Counted from the stretch's first letter, positions 9,750 to 19,407 are shown. The stretch is 64,000 nt of DNA from Flavobacterium aquicola (GCF_003385115.1 NZ_QUNI01000005.1:4446-68445), one strand, 5' to 3'. Notes: generated from the sequence alone by a model not told the origin. Numbers and translations are program-made.

Positions 9750-12700
9750 TTATTTATCAATTCTAACAATAACCATCTTGCCATTATAAGGTTTATTTCC
9801 TTTAGCTGCTAAGGCTTCTGTTGCTTCCTGAATGTTATCAAACTTGTCAGTATATATAAAATATTTACTAGTATTTATATCATAAAAGAAATTCACATTC
9901 GACTGTCCGGAAGCAACTGTTTTAGTAACAAATGTATCTCTTTTCGACACATCGCTGTGAACTGCCAATATCATATAATAGCCAGGTTCAAGATTTTTAT
10001 TGTTTTTAATAATCTGCATATTTGCCTGATTATCTCCAAAATCAAAGTCATCAGCTTTCAATGGAACACTGCTCACTTTAGTAGTTGCCTTAATTTGTTT
10101 TAAAGTAGCCATATCTTGAGCTAAACGATCTTGATCATTTGAAGAAACAGCACGCTTGATTCTACGTTTTTTCTCAATTTCCGTCTCCACTTTGATTTTC
10201 TCTAAATTACTAATTAAGGCAGCATTAGATTGTTCGGCCTTAACTTGCTCTGCTTTTAAAGCTTCAATAGTTTTTAAATAATTTTGGTTTATTAGATCAT
10301 TTTTAGGAGTCTTTTTAAGTCTTTCATTATAAAGCCTATTGAACTCAGCTAAATTATTAGCTTGAGCTTTATTTATTTCAGCAATCTGCGCTCTAATAGA
10401 TTCTAACTCGGCATTCTCACCTGCAGTACTCTTGAACTCAACTGTTGTATTTTTAACTATTCCTTTATCACTCAAATCATTTTCTTCACGCATCTCTTTC
10501 AATGCTTTTTCTTTACTAGCTACCGATGCATCCAAACGATTCAGCAATTGTTCCTGTCTTCTTTTTGAATCTTCAAGAATATTTGTCAAATTATCCATTG
10601 ATTTGCCATATTCATCTTTAGGAGTAGCATCTGCTTTAGCTTTGGCAAGCGCTTCAATTGCTAGTTTCGCCGCGGCCGCTGCTTCAATTTTATCTTGTTC
10701 TGCCTGAGCATCTGCTTTAACTTTAGCTGCAGCTGCTAATTTAGCTGCAGTAGCTTCTGCTTCTGCTTTGGCTTTAGCATCAGCAATTAATTTGGCTGCA
10801 GCTGCATCGGCATCAGCCTTAGCTTTCGCAGCTGCTGCAACTTTAGCTGCTTCAGCATCCGCTTTGGCTTTGGCATCTGCAATTAACTTCGCAGCTGCTT
10901 CGGCATCGGCCTTAGCTTTTGCATCTGCCGCAAGTTTTGCTGCTTCAGCATCTGCTTTGGCTTTGGCATCGGCAATTAACTTGGCTGCAGCTTCGGCATC
11001 GGCCTTAGCTTTTGCATCTGCTGCAAGTTTTGCTGCTTCAGCATCCGCTTTGGCTTTGGCATCGGCAATTAACTTGGCTGCAGCTTCGGCATCGGCCTTA
11101 GCTTTCGCATCTGCTGCAAGTTTTGCTGCTTCAGCATCTGCTTTGGCTTTGGCATCGGCAATTAACTTGGCTGCAGCTTCGGCATCGGCCTTAGCTTTTG
11201 CATCTGCTGCAAGTTTTGCTGCTTCAGCATCTGCTTTGGCCTTAGCATCGGCAATTAACTTCGCTGCAGCTGCATCGGCATCAGCCTTAACTTTCGCATC
11301 TGCTGCAAGTTTTGCTGCTTCAGCATCTGCTTTGGCTTTGGCATCAGCAATTAATTTTGCTGCAGCTGCATCGGCATCAGCCTTAACTTTCGCATCTGCT
11401 GCAAGTTTTGCTGCTTCAGCATCTGCTTTGGCCTTAGCATCAGCAATTAACTTGGCTGCAGCTGCATCGGCATCAGCCTTAACTTTCGCATCTGCTGCAA
11501 GTTTTGCTGCTTCAGCATCTGCTTTGGCTTTGGCATCAGCAATTAATTTTGCTGCAGCTGCATCGGCATCAGCCTTAACTTTCGCATCTGCTGCAAGTTT
11601 TGCTGCTTCAGCATCTGCTTTGGCCTTAGCATCAGCAATTAACTTGGCTGCAGCTGCATCGGCATCAGCCTTAACTTTAGAATCTGCTGCAAGTTTTGCT
11701 GCTTCAGCATCTGCTTTTGCCTTAGCATCAGCAATTAACTTCGTTGCAGCTGCATCGGCATCAGCCTTAACTTTCGCATCTGCTGCAAGTTTTGCTGCCT
11801 GAGCATCTTCTTTAGCTTTGGCATCGGCAATTAACTTGGCAGCTGCTGCATCGGCATCGGCCTTAACTTTCGTATCTGCTGCAAGTTTTGCTGCCTGAGC
11901 ATCTGCTTTGGCTTTTGCATCGGCAATTAACTTGGCTGCTGCTGCATCAGCATCAGCCTTAACTTTCGCATCTGCTGCAAGTTTTGCTGCTTGAGCATCT
12001 GCTTTGGCTTTATTATCTGCAGCAAGTTTTGCCGCAGCTGCCGCTTTCGCTTTATTTTCAAGAGCTAATTTTGCATCAGCATCAGCTTTTACTTTATCGG
12101 CTGCCAATTTCTCCTTAGAAACAGGTTCCGTTTTCTTAATAGCTAATGCCGCCGCATCTGCTTTGGCTTTCGCATCAGCATCTAATTTCTTTTTATTTAA
12201 AATAGCAGCATCAGATTTGGCCTTTGCCAAAGCTGCCGCATCCGCTTTTGCTTTAATAGCAGCATCTAACTTTGCCTTATTTGCAGCAGCAATCTTAGCT
12301 TGCTGAGCTGCTTTGGCATCAGCGGCTGTTTTTGTAGCTGCTTTTGGAGTAGCCGCTACTTTCTTCTGCACTGGTGCCGGTTCGATTAAAGCACCTTCTT
12401 CTTCATCATCTCCGTAATCAAAATTTCGGCTCTTGATTTTATAAGCCAATACAATTATATGAGAAGCACCTAGCTGTGATATATCTCCTAGACCCATACC
12501 ATACGAATATTCAAGTGCAATTTTTGGTGTAATATTAAGTCCAAAACCAGCTGTTGCTCCTAAAACAGAATTATATCCTGCTTGAGCCCAAACACCTTGG
12601 GGAATGGTAAACATAGCCGATCCAGAGAAAACTGTTTCTTCCTTATTTACTTCCGTTTTAATTAAACCTGAAAATTTACTTTTATCAAAAAAACCATAAG

Positions 12701-13331
12701 AATCAAGGAAACCCGTATACATTACGTGACCTGCGATTCCTTTATTCGGGTCATCTTTCATAATTCCGGAACCGAAATTATAAGTAACTAGATTATTAAA
12801 TGCTACACCGAAGTCAAGAAAAGCAGTCCCATAGTTAATACCCGGACTGATTGTTAATAAAGTATTTGAAGGAATATTGTCTAAAGAAGGGTCTGGGAAA
12901 TTTGAAACTACTTTACCAGAATTTAAACCACTTTTATAAGCGCTTAAATTAATACCGAAAGTCAAGTTATTATCTTCCTGTAGAAGAACATTATGAGCAA
13001 AATTAGCCACTAAACCAGTAGTGCTAAGTACACCTTGAGTCTGCTGAAAAACACCTAAACCAACTCCTTCATTTTCTTTGAATCGGCCAGAATAACTCAG
13101 CAAATAGGTTTTTGGAGCGTCCTCAAATCCTGCCCATTGGGTTTTGTTAAACAAAGTTATGTAAGCACTCTGCTGTCTTACAAAACTAAAAGTAGGATTA
13201 ATAACAAACGAATTAAATTTTAAAGAGTTTCCTGGCGGTATAACATAAGATACGACACCGTCTTCTTTTTGTGCATAGAAAACATGGGTAAAACAGCAAA
13301 GAAAGAAAACGCTTAGTAAAATTTTTTTCAT
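9750..13331 (-). CDS. sprD: SprD-like gliding motility protein
   Basis: This 1193-residue protein has a signal peptide (1-20, ending FYA-Q). A beta-barrel-like domain of the PorP/SprF family follows (about 21-310; NPTFSFVRQQSAY is typical). Then comes a very long Ala/Lys/Asp helical stalk (about 327-880) made of 31- and 32-residue repeats, a coiled coil, and a C-terminal SPOR-like fold (GYYMILAVHSD onward). Disruption of SprD in F. johnsoniae abolishes spreading on agar. The architecture suggests an outer-membrane anchor with a rigid rod reaching toward peptidoglycan; that mechanical role is my inference. The gene starts one base after the sprC stop, so the two are tightly coupled. Confidence 0.85.
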   Translation of the reverse strand: MKKILLSVFFLCCFTHVFYAQKEDGVVSYVIPPGNSLKFNSFVINPTFSFVRQQSAYITLFNKTQWAGFEDAPKTYLLSYSGRFKENEGVGLGVFQQTQGVLSTTGLVANFAHNVLLQEDNNLTFGINLSAYKSGLNSGKVVSNFPDPSLDNIPSNTLLTISPGINYGTAFLDFGVAFNNLVTYNFGSGIMKDDPNKGIAGHVMYTGFLDSYGFFDKSKFSGLIKTEVNKEETVFSGSAMFTIPQGVWAQAGYNSVLGATAGFGLNITPKIALEYSYGMGLGDISQLGASHIIVLAYKIKSRNFDYGDDEEEGALIEPAPVQKKVAATPKAATKTAADAKAAQQAKIAAANKAKLDAAIKAKADAAALAKAKSDAAILNKKKLDADAKAKADAAALAIKKTEPVSKEKLAADKVKADADAKLALENKAKAAAAAKLAADNKAKADAQAAKLAADAKVKADADAAAAKLIADAKAKADAQAAKLAADTKVKADADAAAAKLIADAKAKEDAQAAKLAADAKVKADADAAATKLIADAKAKADAEAAKLAADSKVKADADAAAAKLIADAKAKADAEAAKLAADAKVKADADAAAAKLIADAKAKADAEAAKLAADAKVKADADAAAAKLIADAKAKADAEAAKLAADAKVKADADAAAAKLIADAKAKADAEAAKLAADAKVKADADAAAAKLIADAKAKADAEAAKLAADAKAKADAEAAAKLIADAKAKADAEAAKLAADAKAKADAEAAAKLIADAKAKADAEAAKLAADAKAKADAEAAAKLIADAKAKADAEAAKLAADAKAKADAEAAAKLIADAKAKADAEAAKVAAAAKAKADADAAAAKLIADAKAKAEAEATAAKLAAAAKVKADAQAEQDKIEAAAAAKLAIEALAKAKADATPKDEYGKSMDNLTNILEDSKRRQEQLLNRLDASVASKEKALKEMREENDLSDKGIVKNTTVEFKSTAGENAELESIRAQIAEINKAQANNLAEFNRLYNERLKKTPKNDLINQNYLKTIEALKAEQVKAEQSNAALISNLEKIKVETEIEKKRRIKRAVSSNDQDRLAQDMATLKQIKATTKVSSVPLKADDFDFGDNQANMQIIKNNKNLEPGYYMILAVHSDVSKRDTFVTKTVASGQSNVNFFYDINTSKYFIYTDKFDNIQEATEALAAKGNKPYNGKMVIVRIDK
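10690..12350. repeat. Tandem 93/96-bp coding repeats in sprD
   Basis: Units recur every 96 bases in the promoter-proximal part (for example anchors at 11305 and 11401) and every 93 bases in the distal part (10930 and 11023). They encode 32- and 31-residue helical units. Neighbouring units are nearly identical in DNA as well as protein. The opposite strand is open for hundreds of codons only because of this repetition. Confidence 0.9.
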
Positions 13332-13332
13332 A

Positions 13333-14850
13333 TTATTTCAGAAGAGTTATCGAACCCTTTTTGGCTGAATCGCCATTTGGAGTAATTATGTAATAAAAAA
13401 CAGGATTAAAATTCTTGAACTCAATAGTAGCTTGAGGCCAGCCATTATAATTATCATAGTTGTCTGTTTCAAAAACGATCTCACCTAAAGAACTTAAGAT
13501 AGCAACATGAGTATTTGTATTATTATAAACATCAGGAATAATCCAAGTATCATTTTGTCCGTCATTATTTGGCGAAACTACATTAGGTATTTTTGGAACA
13601 TTGTAATCAATTACTGTACTATAATTAACTTTAAAAGACATTTCACAGCCGGAAATATTGACTTTATAATTACCTGAGACAGTTATGTCCAGACTACTCT
13701 GTGTAGCACCATTAATAGCATTATTATTTAGATACCATTGGTATGTGGGATTTGAAAAAGTACTAGTTGTAGTTACATTTAACGTTTCACCTTGTTCAAT
13801 CGAAACAGTCTCACCTTCAGCAATAACATTTCCATTTGCACTAACAGATCCAGCAGATTTCAAATCTATTGTTGCGGTGTCATTACACCCTCCAAAATCT
13901 ATAGTACAGCTATAAACTCCAGCAATATTAGTTTGATAAGTCTGGCTTGTAGCATTGGGTATTATGCTGCCGTCTTTACTCCAAATATAAGTATTACCAG
14001 CAGAAGCAGTCAACGTGGTCATATCGGAGTCTAAACAAAAAGGATTTCCTAAACTAGATGTGATTGAAACTCCACCAGCGCCACCAGAAGAACTTGTTAC
14101 AGTAACACCCTGAGATCTAAAATTCTCATCAGTACAAGGCCCATAATTTAATTCTGCATAATATGATCCGCTTGTATTCACTACTATTGAACTACCTGTT
14201 TGTCCTGGGATTAAAACATCATTTTTGTACCAATTATATTTTAACTGCGAAAAATTAGCCGGAGATGAACCAGGATCTGCTGGCGTAGGATTGTATACTG
14301 CTAAAACAACACTTCCTCCGCTGCAAAAATTAATAGAAGATTTTTTATCAGCAATATAAAAAGATTTATTATAAGCCTTAAAATATGCTGGTAAAGATTT
14401 ATCACTAGGTGTCCCAAATATTGTAAAACTGGAGCTTGTCTGACCCGTCGTAGTACACTTTACTCTCAATTGATATTTATCAGATCCTATTAAATCTGTA
14501 GGAACAGCAAAAGTTAATGTTTTATCTGTTGACGTATCTGGAGGAGTTCCAGCTAAAGGCTCCAAAGGAATTGTAGCTGTAGTAGTTGTAAATACTCCAG
14601 ATGGATTAGATAACTCAACAACAAAAGTTTCATTTCCATTAAAACCAGTAAGTTTAAATTGCGCCTGATATTCATTAAATACTTTATTTGGATCAGTAGG
14701 ATGCGGACCGCCTGCACATATAGAGTAGAAAGGTAACTTTTGAGGCGTAATAGTCTGCGCAGACAATATTGCCATTGAGGGCAGCAACACCAGCATTAAA
14801 AAAAACAAAAATGAATTAAAGGAAAATAAAAAAGTAGTTTTTCTATTCAT
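13333..14850 (-). CDS. sprC: SprC-like gliding protein with type B sorting domain
   Basis: I place the start at 14850 (MNRKTTFLFSF), where a normal signal peptide begins and ends near LSAQ; an upstream ATG at 14874 would only add eight polar residues. The protein (about 505 residues) contains Ig/PKD-like beta domains with paired cysteines. It ends in a gliding-motility-associated C-terminal domain (VSPNNDGQNDTWIIP, later YYIITPNGDSAKKGSITLLK), the type B signal for type IX secretion. In F. johnsoniae SprC is needed for spreading on agar. The stop lies one base before the sprD start. Confidence 0.85.
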   Translation of the reverse strand: MNRKTTFLFSFNSFLFFLMLVLLPSMAILSAQTITPQKLPFYSICAGGPHPTDPNKVFNEYQAQFKLTGFNGNETFVVELSNPSGVFTTTTATIPLEPLAGTPPDTSTDKTLTFAVPTDLIGSDKYQLRVKCTTTGQTSSSFTIFGTPSDKSLPAYFKAYNKSFYIADKKSSINFCSGGSVVLAVYNPTPADPGSSPANFSQLKYNWYKNDVLIPGQTGSSIVVNTSGSYYAELNYGPCTDENFRSQGVTVTSSSGGAGGVSITSSLGNPFCLDSDMTTLTASAGNTYIWSKDGSIIPNATSQTYQTNIAGVYSCTIDFGGCNDTATIDLKSAGSVSANGNVIAEGETVSIEQGETLNVTTTSTFSNPTYQWYLNNNAINGATQSSLDITVSGNYKVNISGCEMSFKVNYSTVIDYNVPKIPNVVSPNNDGQNDTWIIPDVYNNTNTHVAILSSLGEIVFETDNYDNYNGWPQATIEFKNFNPVFYYIITPNGDSAKKGSITLLK

Positions 14851-14882
14851 AGGTTGATATTTATTGCATTTCATGGGGAGAA

Positions 14883-14931
14883 ATGTCCAATTCGCTACAC
14901 TTTAATAACGAGTCAACCAATAATTGGACAT
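14883..14931. promoter_or_regulatory. Stem-loop in the sprC leader
   Basis: A perfect 10-bp inverted repeat (ATGTCCAATT at 14883-14892 with AATTGGACAT at 14922-14931) encloses 29 bases just upstream of sprC. It has no T run, so it is not a simple terminator. It could be a regulator site or an mRNA structure. Confidence 0.5.
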
Positions 14932-14987
14932 GTTCATTTCTTTTAATAGGATTTGGGAAACAAATGAAATAAACTCATTAAAGTAAT

Positions 14988-15031
14988 AAAAATGAAAGCC
15001 AAACCAAAACTAAGGTTTAACTTTCATTTTT
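14988..15031. terminator. Terminator-like hairpin inside the spr operon
   Basis: Arms 14988-15005 and 15014-15031 pair except for a 2x2 mismatch, with an 8-base loop. A and T runs on the two sides allow termination in either direction. It sits between the 429-residue gene and sprC, so it probably lowers expression of sprC, sprD and sprB relative to the first genes. Confidence 0.6.
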
Positions 15032-15054
15032 TATATTAATTCAAATACGAACTT

Positions 15055-16344
15055 TTATTTTGTAGAAGCAGTAATCTTAGTAAGAGCTAATCTAAAGTCA
15101 GGTCTCCTAGGATTTGCAAAATCATTAAATGTTTCAATATTTGAAGTTTTTGAATAAACAATAAAGAAAAGACTATTTCCATAATAATTTTCAAGATCCT
15201 CATTATTCAATGAACCTTCAGAAAATATATTTCCAATACAATTATTTATATACATTTCTTCAATTCTGATTTTAGCCAGATTTTTAGTATTGATCTCAAT
15301 TTTAGAATCCAATACAACAGCTGGTTTAAAACCTGAAACTACACTTTTTTTAAGTACTAAAGTAGTATTTTCGGCAACATATACTGCTTCTTTTACTAAA
15401 CCTGCTTTAATATCAGCTTCAATATTATCACTATCATTAGCCAAAGTAAGGTTGGAAGCTACAACAGAAGTCTGTTTTTTTGTAAAATCGATATTTTCTT
15501 TTTTAATATATGAAGAGATATCTAAACAACGAGAACCACTAGGATCACTTATATATGAAGATCGAATTGCTAATGAATTATCAATTTTAGCTTGTGTTCC
15601 CAATGAGAATCTAAAATCTGTGCCATTACACTTATAAGAAACTAATTTACTCATTATTGGTTCGCCTCCAAAAACTTCAAAAGCATCACCAGACGCATAA
15701 CTCACCATTATATTTTCTAAGATTGTTTTATTACCAATCCCTCCAAGCAAAATAGCATTAAAATTGTCTGCACCTCTGGCTTTTTTACCAGCATATTCAA
15801 CTCGAACAAATTTTAAAACTCCAGATGAACCTCCTGCGTTATCACCGCCGAACGTTGTCAATGATGGATCTAAATCGTCGTAATTATAAGAAGTATATAA
15901 TCCAAATTTATTAATAGGAGCATCACCAAGAATTACAATTCCTCCCCAATCACCTGCTTTTTTAATACTTTTATTTGAGGTAAAAACTATAGGATCTGTC
16001 TCTGATCCTTCAGCTATAATTTTAGCCCCCTTTGTAATTATTAAAGTTCCTCTAGAATCAGAGTCCCCAATAATTATAGTACCTGGATCAATTGTAAGTA
16101 CAGCATTATTAGTAACATATACATTTCCTTGGATAATGTAGACGTCTTTTTTAGTAAGCCTTGTATCTGACGAAATACTACCTGCAAGGATTTGAGTTGC
16201 CTCGCCATAATCAGCTTTTGCCGGTTTAAATTCAGTCCAGTTGTTCAACCAATTGCTTGGTCCAAAAATTCCTCTTTCTTGTTGAGCACTTACGTTACTA
16301 ACAAGTGCAAGAAAAACCCATATAAATAGTAATTTAGTTTTCAT
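15055..16344 (-). CDS. Secreted protein of the spr operon (Fjoh_0982/0983-like position)
   Basis: This 429-residue protein has a clear signal peptide (1-20, ending VSAQ). The body is beta-rich, with repeated short hydrophobic strands (GNVYVTNNAVLTIDPGTII, GTLIITKGAKIIAEGSE, DWGGIVILGDAPIN) that look like a right-handed parallel beta-helix. Similar proteins are common in Bacteroidetes as secreted repeat proteins. I see no type IX sorting domain at the C-terminus. Its position between the 149-residue gene and sprC matches one of the unnamed genes at the head of the F. johnsoniae sprB operon. Function unknown. Confidence 0.75.
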   Translation of the reverse strand: MKTKLLFIWVFLALVSNVSAQQERGIFGPSNWLNNWTEFKPAKADYGEATQILAGSISSDTRLTKKDVYIIQGNVYVTNNAVLTIDPGTIIIGDSDSRGTLIITKGAKIIAEGSETDPIVFTSNKSIKKAGDWGGIVILGDAPINKFGLYTSYNYDDLDPSLTTFGGDNAGGSSGVLKFVRVEYAGKKARGADNFNAILLGGIGNKTILENIMVSYASGDAFEVFGGEPIMSKLVSYKCNGTDFRFSLGTQAKIDNSLAIRSSYISDPSGSRCLDISSYIKKENIDFTKKQTSVVASNLTLANDSDNIEADIKAGLVKEAVYVAENTTLVLKKSVVSGFKPAVVLDSKIEINTKNLAKIRIEEMYINNCIGNIFSEGSLNNEDLENYYGNSLFFIVYSKTSNIETFNDFANPRRPDFRLALTKITASTK

Positions 16345-16448
16345 AGGTTTGGGGATGTATTAAATTTTATTCTCAATGTAGGTGAGAGTTGAATACTCAT
16401 AAAAGAGTTTAAGTGCGAACTTAGAAAAAATTAATTCTCTAAATATTT

Positions 16449-16898
16449 TTATTGTGCTTCTAGTTCTTTTAATGCTTTTAATGTCTGCTCATAAAATAAA
16501 ATTGCAGAAACAAGCTGGCCTTTGTCACAGAATGGCAACATTTTTCTTAAATAATCAACAGAAATATCTAAGTAAGTTCCTGTTGCATCTTTTTCTAAAT
16601 CTAAAGCTTTTTTATTGTCAGAAGTTTCAGGAATACCAAGATCTGCCATAGTTACCCCAGGCTTAGTTGCCATACCGATTTTCGGCATTATTCTTACAAT
16701 AACCTTCATGCGCTCTATGTATAATTCTACCAATTCTCCTTTAGACATAGCCTTTAATGTTTTATCATCATTATACGTACGAATAGAAGCATTTGTACTG
16801 ATAATACTTTGAGGCATATTTGGTTTTGCTTGTGCTATACATTTTGAAGAACTTAATGCTAACATGAAAATACTGAAACAAATAATTTTACCTTTCAT
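16449..16898 (-). CDS. Small secreted protein, first gene of the spr operon
   Basis: The start at 16898 gives a 149-residue protein with a normal signal peptide (MKGKIICFSIFMLALSSS, cleaved near CIAQA). A longer reading from 16970 would overlap the promoter and hide the signal peptide. The mature part is helical, with no motif I recognise (KGELVELYIERMKVIVRIMP). Its first-gene position corresponds to Fjoh_0984 in F. johnsoniae, which is co-transcribed with sprB; no function is known to me. Confidence 0.7.
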   Translation of the reverse strand: MKGKIICFSIFMLALSSSKCIAQAKPNMPQSIISTNASIRTYNDDKTLKAMSKGELVELYIERMKVIVRIMPKIGMATKPGVTMADLGIPETSDNKKALDLEKDATGTYLDISVDYLRKMLPFCDKGQLVSAILFYEQTLKALKELEAQ

Positions 16899-16925
16899 AA
16901 CTTGGGGTTTATTAATTAACTGAAA

Positions 16926-16956
16926 CAAAACTATACAATTAACATTGAATTTGCAA
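16926..16956 (-). promoter_or_regulatory. Promoter of the spr gliding operon
   Basis: On the minus strand a -7 box TAGTTTTG (16933-16926) lies 20 bases after a TTG (16956-16954), matching the Bacteroidetes TTTG/TAnnTTTG pattern. Transcription would begin near 16920, about 22 bases before the chosen start codon. Confidence 0.6.
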
Positions 16957-16970
16957 GCCCCAAAAAACAA

Positions 16971-17304
16971 AATAGAAACAAATAAAAATTGAAACTATAG
17001 AAATATTATACATTACACCCATTAAATCAGCACTTTATACAATCATTTGTAATGTTAAAAAAAAACAAAAATATTAAAAAAATTAACTGATTAATAACTT
17101 AATACTTGTTAAATATTTTGTAAAAATTACAAAAACTATTATTCAGACATAAGTTACACAAAAGTTATTAACATTAAATAGTTGAAAAAAATCTAAATTC
17201 AAGACCCGAAAATTGATTCTAAAAAGTTGACTATTTAAAAATTCAAAGATTAAAGTTTACAGCATAAAATTTTTGAAACTATCATTTTCTTATATCTTTG
17301 CCGA
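16971..17304. other. Divergent intergenic region, spr operon versus holB
   Basis: These 334 AT-rich bases hold no gene. The holB promoter lies at the right end, and the spr promoter is at its left border. Numerous A and T tracts in between could bend the DNA, but I see no clear operator. Confidence 0.6.
17272..17300 (+). promoter_or_regulatory. holB promoter, probably leaderless
   Basis: TTTG at 17272-17275, 17 bases, then TATCTTTG at 17293-17300: a full Bacteroidetes promoter. The expected transcription start (4-6 bases after the box) falls on the ATG at 17305. Confidence 0.7.
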
Positions 17305-18441
17305 ATGCAATTCTCTAAAATTTTAGGTCAAGAATACATTAAAAATCATTTAATAAAAAGTGTCGACTTAGGCAGAATTCCTCATGCTCAATTGTTTATA
17401 GGCCCCGAAGGCAGCGGTACTTTAGCAACTGCAATAGCCTATGCGCAATATGTATTGTGTAATTCTCAGCAAGGTCTCAATGAATCCTGCGCAATTAAAT
17501 TTGAAAAAATTTCTCATCCTGATTTACATTTTATATACCCGACAGTAACGACAGAAGAAGTAAAACAAAAACCAAAAAGTATTGATTTCATCACAGATTG
17601 GCGACAATTTATTTTAGAAAATCCTTACGGCGGATTATTTGATTGGTATGCCAAATTAGGTGTTCAAAATAAACAGGGAGAAATTCGTGTGGACGATGCA
17701 CAAGAAATTTTAAAATCCCTTTCTCTAAAATCATATGAAGGCGGTCATAAAATTATGATCATCTGGATGGCAGATAAAATGAATATTGCTGCATCCAATA
17801 AACTGTTAAAATTACTAGAAGAACCACCTGAGAAAACAATTTTTCTTCTGATTACTGAAAACGAAGAAGACATTATTCAAACGATCAGATCTCGATGCCA
17901 AATCACCCATTTTAATCGATTAAGCGAGCAGATAATTGCAAATGCGCTTATTGAAAAAGAGCAAATAGAACCTAAAGCTGCGTTAAAAATTGCACATCAG
18001 TCACAGGGCAATTTTAATAAAGCACTCCAACTATTAAAAGAGGATGACGAAGCAACTCCTTTTGAACAGTGGTTTGTCACTTGGGTTCGGGCTGCATTCA
18101 AAGCGAAAGGAAATGCTGCCGCCATACAGGACTTAATTGAATGGAGTGAACAGATAGCGGCATTAGGAAGAGAAACTCAAAAAAAGTTTCTTCAGTTCTG
18201 CATCGAGATGTTCCGTCAGGCATTACTGCTCAATTATGAAGCCAAGGATCTTGTATACATAGAAACCAAAGTAGAGAAATTCAAACTGGCTAACTTTGCT
18301 CCTTTTGTAAATGGCAATAACATTAATGATATATTCAAAGAAATATCTGATGCGATGTACCATATAGAACGAAATGGTAATGCCAAAATAATTTTAACCG
18401 ATTTATCCATAAAGCTTACACGTTTAATTCATAAAAAATAA
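17305..18441 (+). CDS. holB: DNA polymerase III subunit delta' (clamp loader)
   Basis: 378 residues. The N-terminal clamp-loader ATPase fold begins with ILGQEYIKNHLIKSV. It has a degenerate Walker A (GPEGSGT, residues 33-39, no lysine), as expected for the non-hydrolysing delta' subunit. The sensor and SRC region is intact (KLLKLLEEPPEKTIFLLIT and IRSRCQ). Delta' helps load the sliding clamp onto primed DNA during replication. It is the first gene of a likely three-gene operon; the next start is five bases beyond the stop. A second DnaX-like role is unlikely because of the missing lysine. Confidence 0.85.
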   Translation: MQFSKILGQEYIKNHLIKSVDLGRIPHAQLFIGPEGSGTLATAIAYAQYVLCNSQQGLNESCAIKFEKISHPDLHFIYPTVTTEEVKQKPKSIDFITDWRQFILENPYGGLFDWYAKLGVQNKQGEIRVDDAQEILKSLSLKSYEGGHKIMIIWMADKMNIAASNKLLKLLEEPPEKTIFLLITENEEDIIQTIRSRCQITHFNRLSEQIIANALIEKEQIEPKAALKIAHQSQGNFNKALQLLKEDDEATPFEQWFVTWVRAAFKAKGNAAAIQDLIEWSEQIAALGRETQKKFLQFCIEMFRQALLLNYEAKDLVYIETKVEKFKLANFAPFVNGNNINDIFKEISDAMYHIERNGNAKIILTDLSIKLTRLIHKK

Positions 18442-18446
18442 ACCCC

Positions 18447-18830
18447 ATGAATAATATTGCCTCAATCTTATTATTAGTTTTTTTAGCAATTACTTTTCTT
18501 CAATCTTCACAAGATAAATTATTTCATTGGAAAGACAATTTAGACTGGTTAAAAGAACACTTTAAAAATACCCCATTAAAAAATCAAGTACCATTAGCTT
18601 TAGTTAATGTATTAATATTAGAATTAATTTCTGGGATTTTATGTACTGTAGGTTCCATAGAACTAGCATTAAACAGCGGAAGAATTTATGGATTATATGG
18701 AGCCATTTTTTCCAGCATAACTCTAATCATGTTGCTATTTGGACAGCGCTTGGCAAAAGATTACGATGGAGCCAGAACAATTGTTTTGTATTTTATCCCA
18801 TCAGTAATGGCGGTGTACTGGCTAAACTAG
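18447..18830 (+). CDS. DoxX-like small membrane protein
   Basis: 127 residues with four predicted membrane helices (about 1-20, 50-72, 80-100, 107-125). The spacing and the LFHWKDNLDWLKEHF segment fit DoxX/SURF4-like integral membrane proteins. Family members have been linked to thiol or respiratory metabolism, but no catalytic residues are evident. It lies five bases after holB and just before the thioesterase, so it is probably co-transcribed with both. Confidence 0.7.
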   Translation: MNNIASILLLVFLAITFLQSSQDKLFHWKDNLDWLKEHFKNTPLKNQVPLALVNVLILELISGILCTVGSIELALNSGRIYGLYGAIFSSITLIMLLFGQRLAKDYDGARTIVLYFIPSVMAVYWLN

Positions 18831-18894
18831 ATCAATATTTATGGCAATTCAATTGCTGTCGAAAACAAAAAAAAACACAATCACAAAACTAAAT

Positions 18895-19407
18895 ATGACG
18901 GCAAAACATCCTTCTGAATCCTTAACAATTTTAACCGATCTGGTTTTACCGAGCGAAACCAATCCTTTGAACAACTTATTTGGAGGAGAACTATTAGCCA
19001 GAATGGATCGTGCTGCAAGTATTGCTGCAGGAAGACATTCGCGCCGCATAGGAGTAACAGCTTCTGTCAATCACGTTGCTTTCAACAAATCTATTCCCCT
19101 TGGAAGTGTTGTCATTATCGAAGCCAAAGTATCACGAGCTTTTAAGAGTTCCATGGAAATTTATCTTGATGTTTGGGTTGAAGACCGTCAGTCTGGAAAC
19201 AGAACAAAGGCCAACGAAGCAATTTATACTTTTGTGGCAGTAGACGATACTGGCAGACCTGTTGATGTTCCGCCAATTGAACCAGAAACTGAACTTGAAA
19301 AACTGCGGTATGATGCTGCTTTGAGAAGAAAACAATTAAGCTTAGTACTCGCTGGAAAAATGAATCCCAACGAAGCCACTGAGTTGAAAGCTTTGTTTAC
19401 TCAATAA
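18895..19407 (+). CDS. Hot-dog acyl-CoA thioesterase
   Basis: The start at 18895 (MTAKHPSES) gives 170 residues, the usual size; an upstream in-frame ATG at 18841 adds a lysine-rich tail not typical of the family. TNPLNNLFGGELLARMDRAA, with its NxxxxxFGG signature and catalytic Asp on the hot-dog helix, identifies the YciA/acyl-CoA hydrolase family. The enzyme would release CoA from acyl-CoA esters in the cytoplasm. The C-terminal ~45 residues are a charged helix. It is the third gene of the holB operon. Confidence 0.85.
   Translation: MTAKHPSESLTILTDLVLPSETNPLNNLFGGELLARMDRAASIAAGRHSRRIGVTASVNHVAFNKSIPLGSVVIIEAKVSRAFKSSMEIYLDVWVEDRQSGNRTKANEAIYTFVAVDDTGRPVDVPPIEPETELEKLRYDAALRRKQLSLVLAGKMNPNEATELKALFTQ

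Noticed and set aside
10768..11802. Long plus-strand frame opposite the sprD repeats (Ala/Ser-rich)
   Set aside because: It is the antisense of a periodic Ala/Lys coding repeat, which keeps all stops out by repetition; no start signal or protein-like variety.
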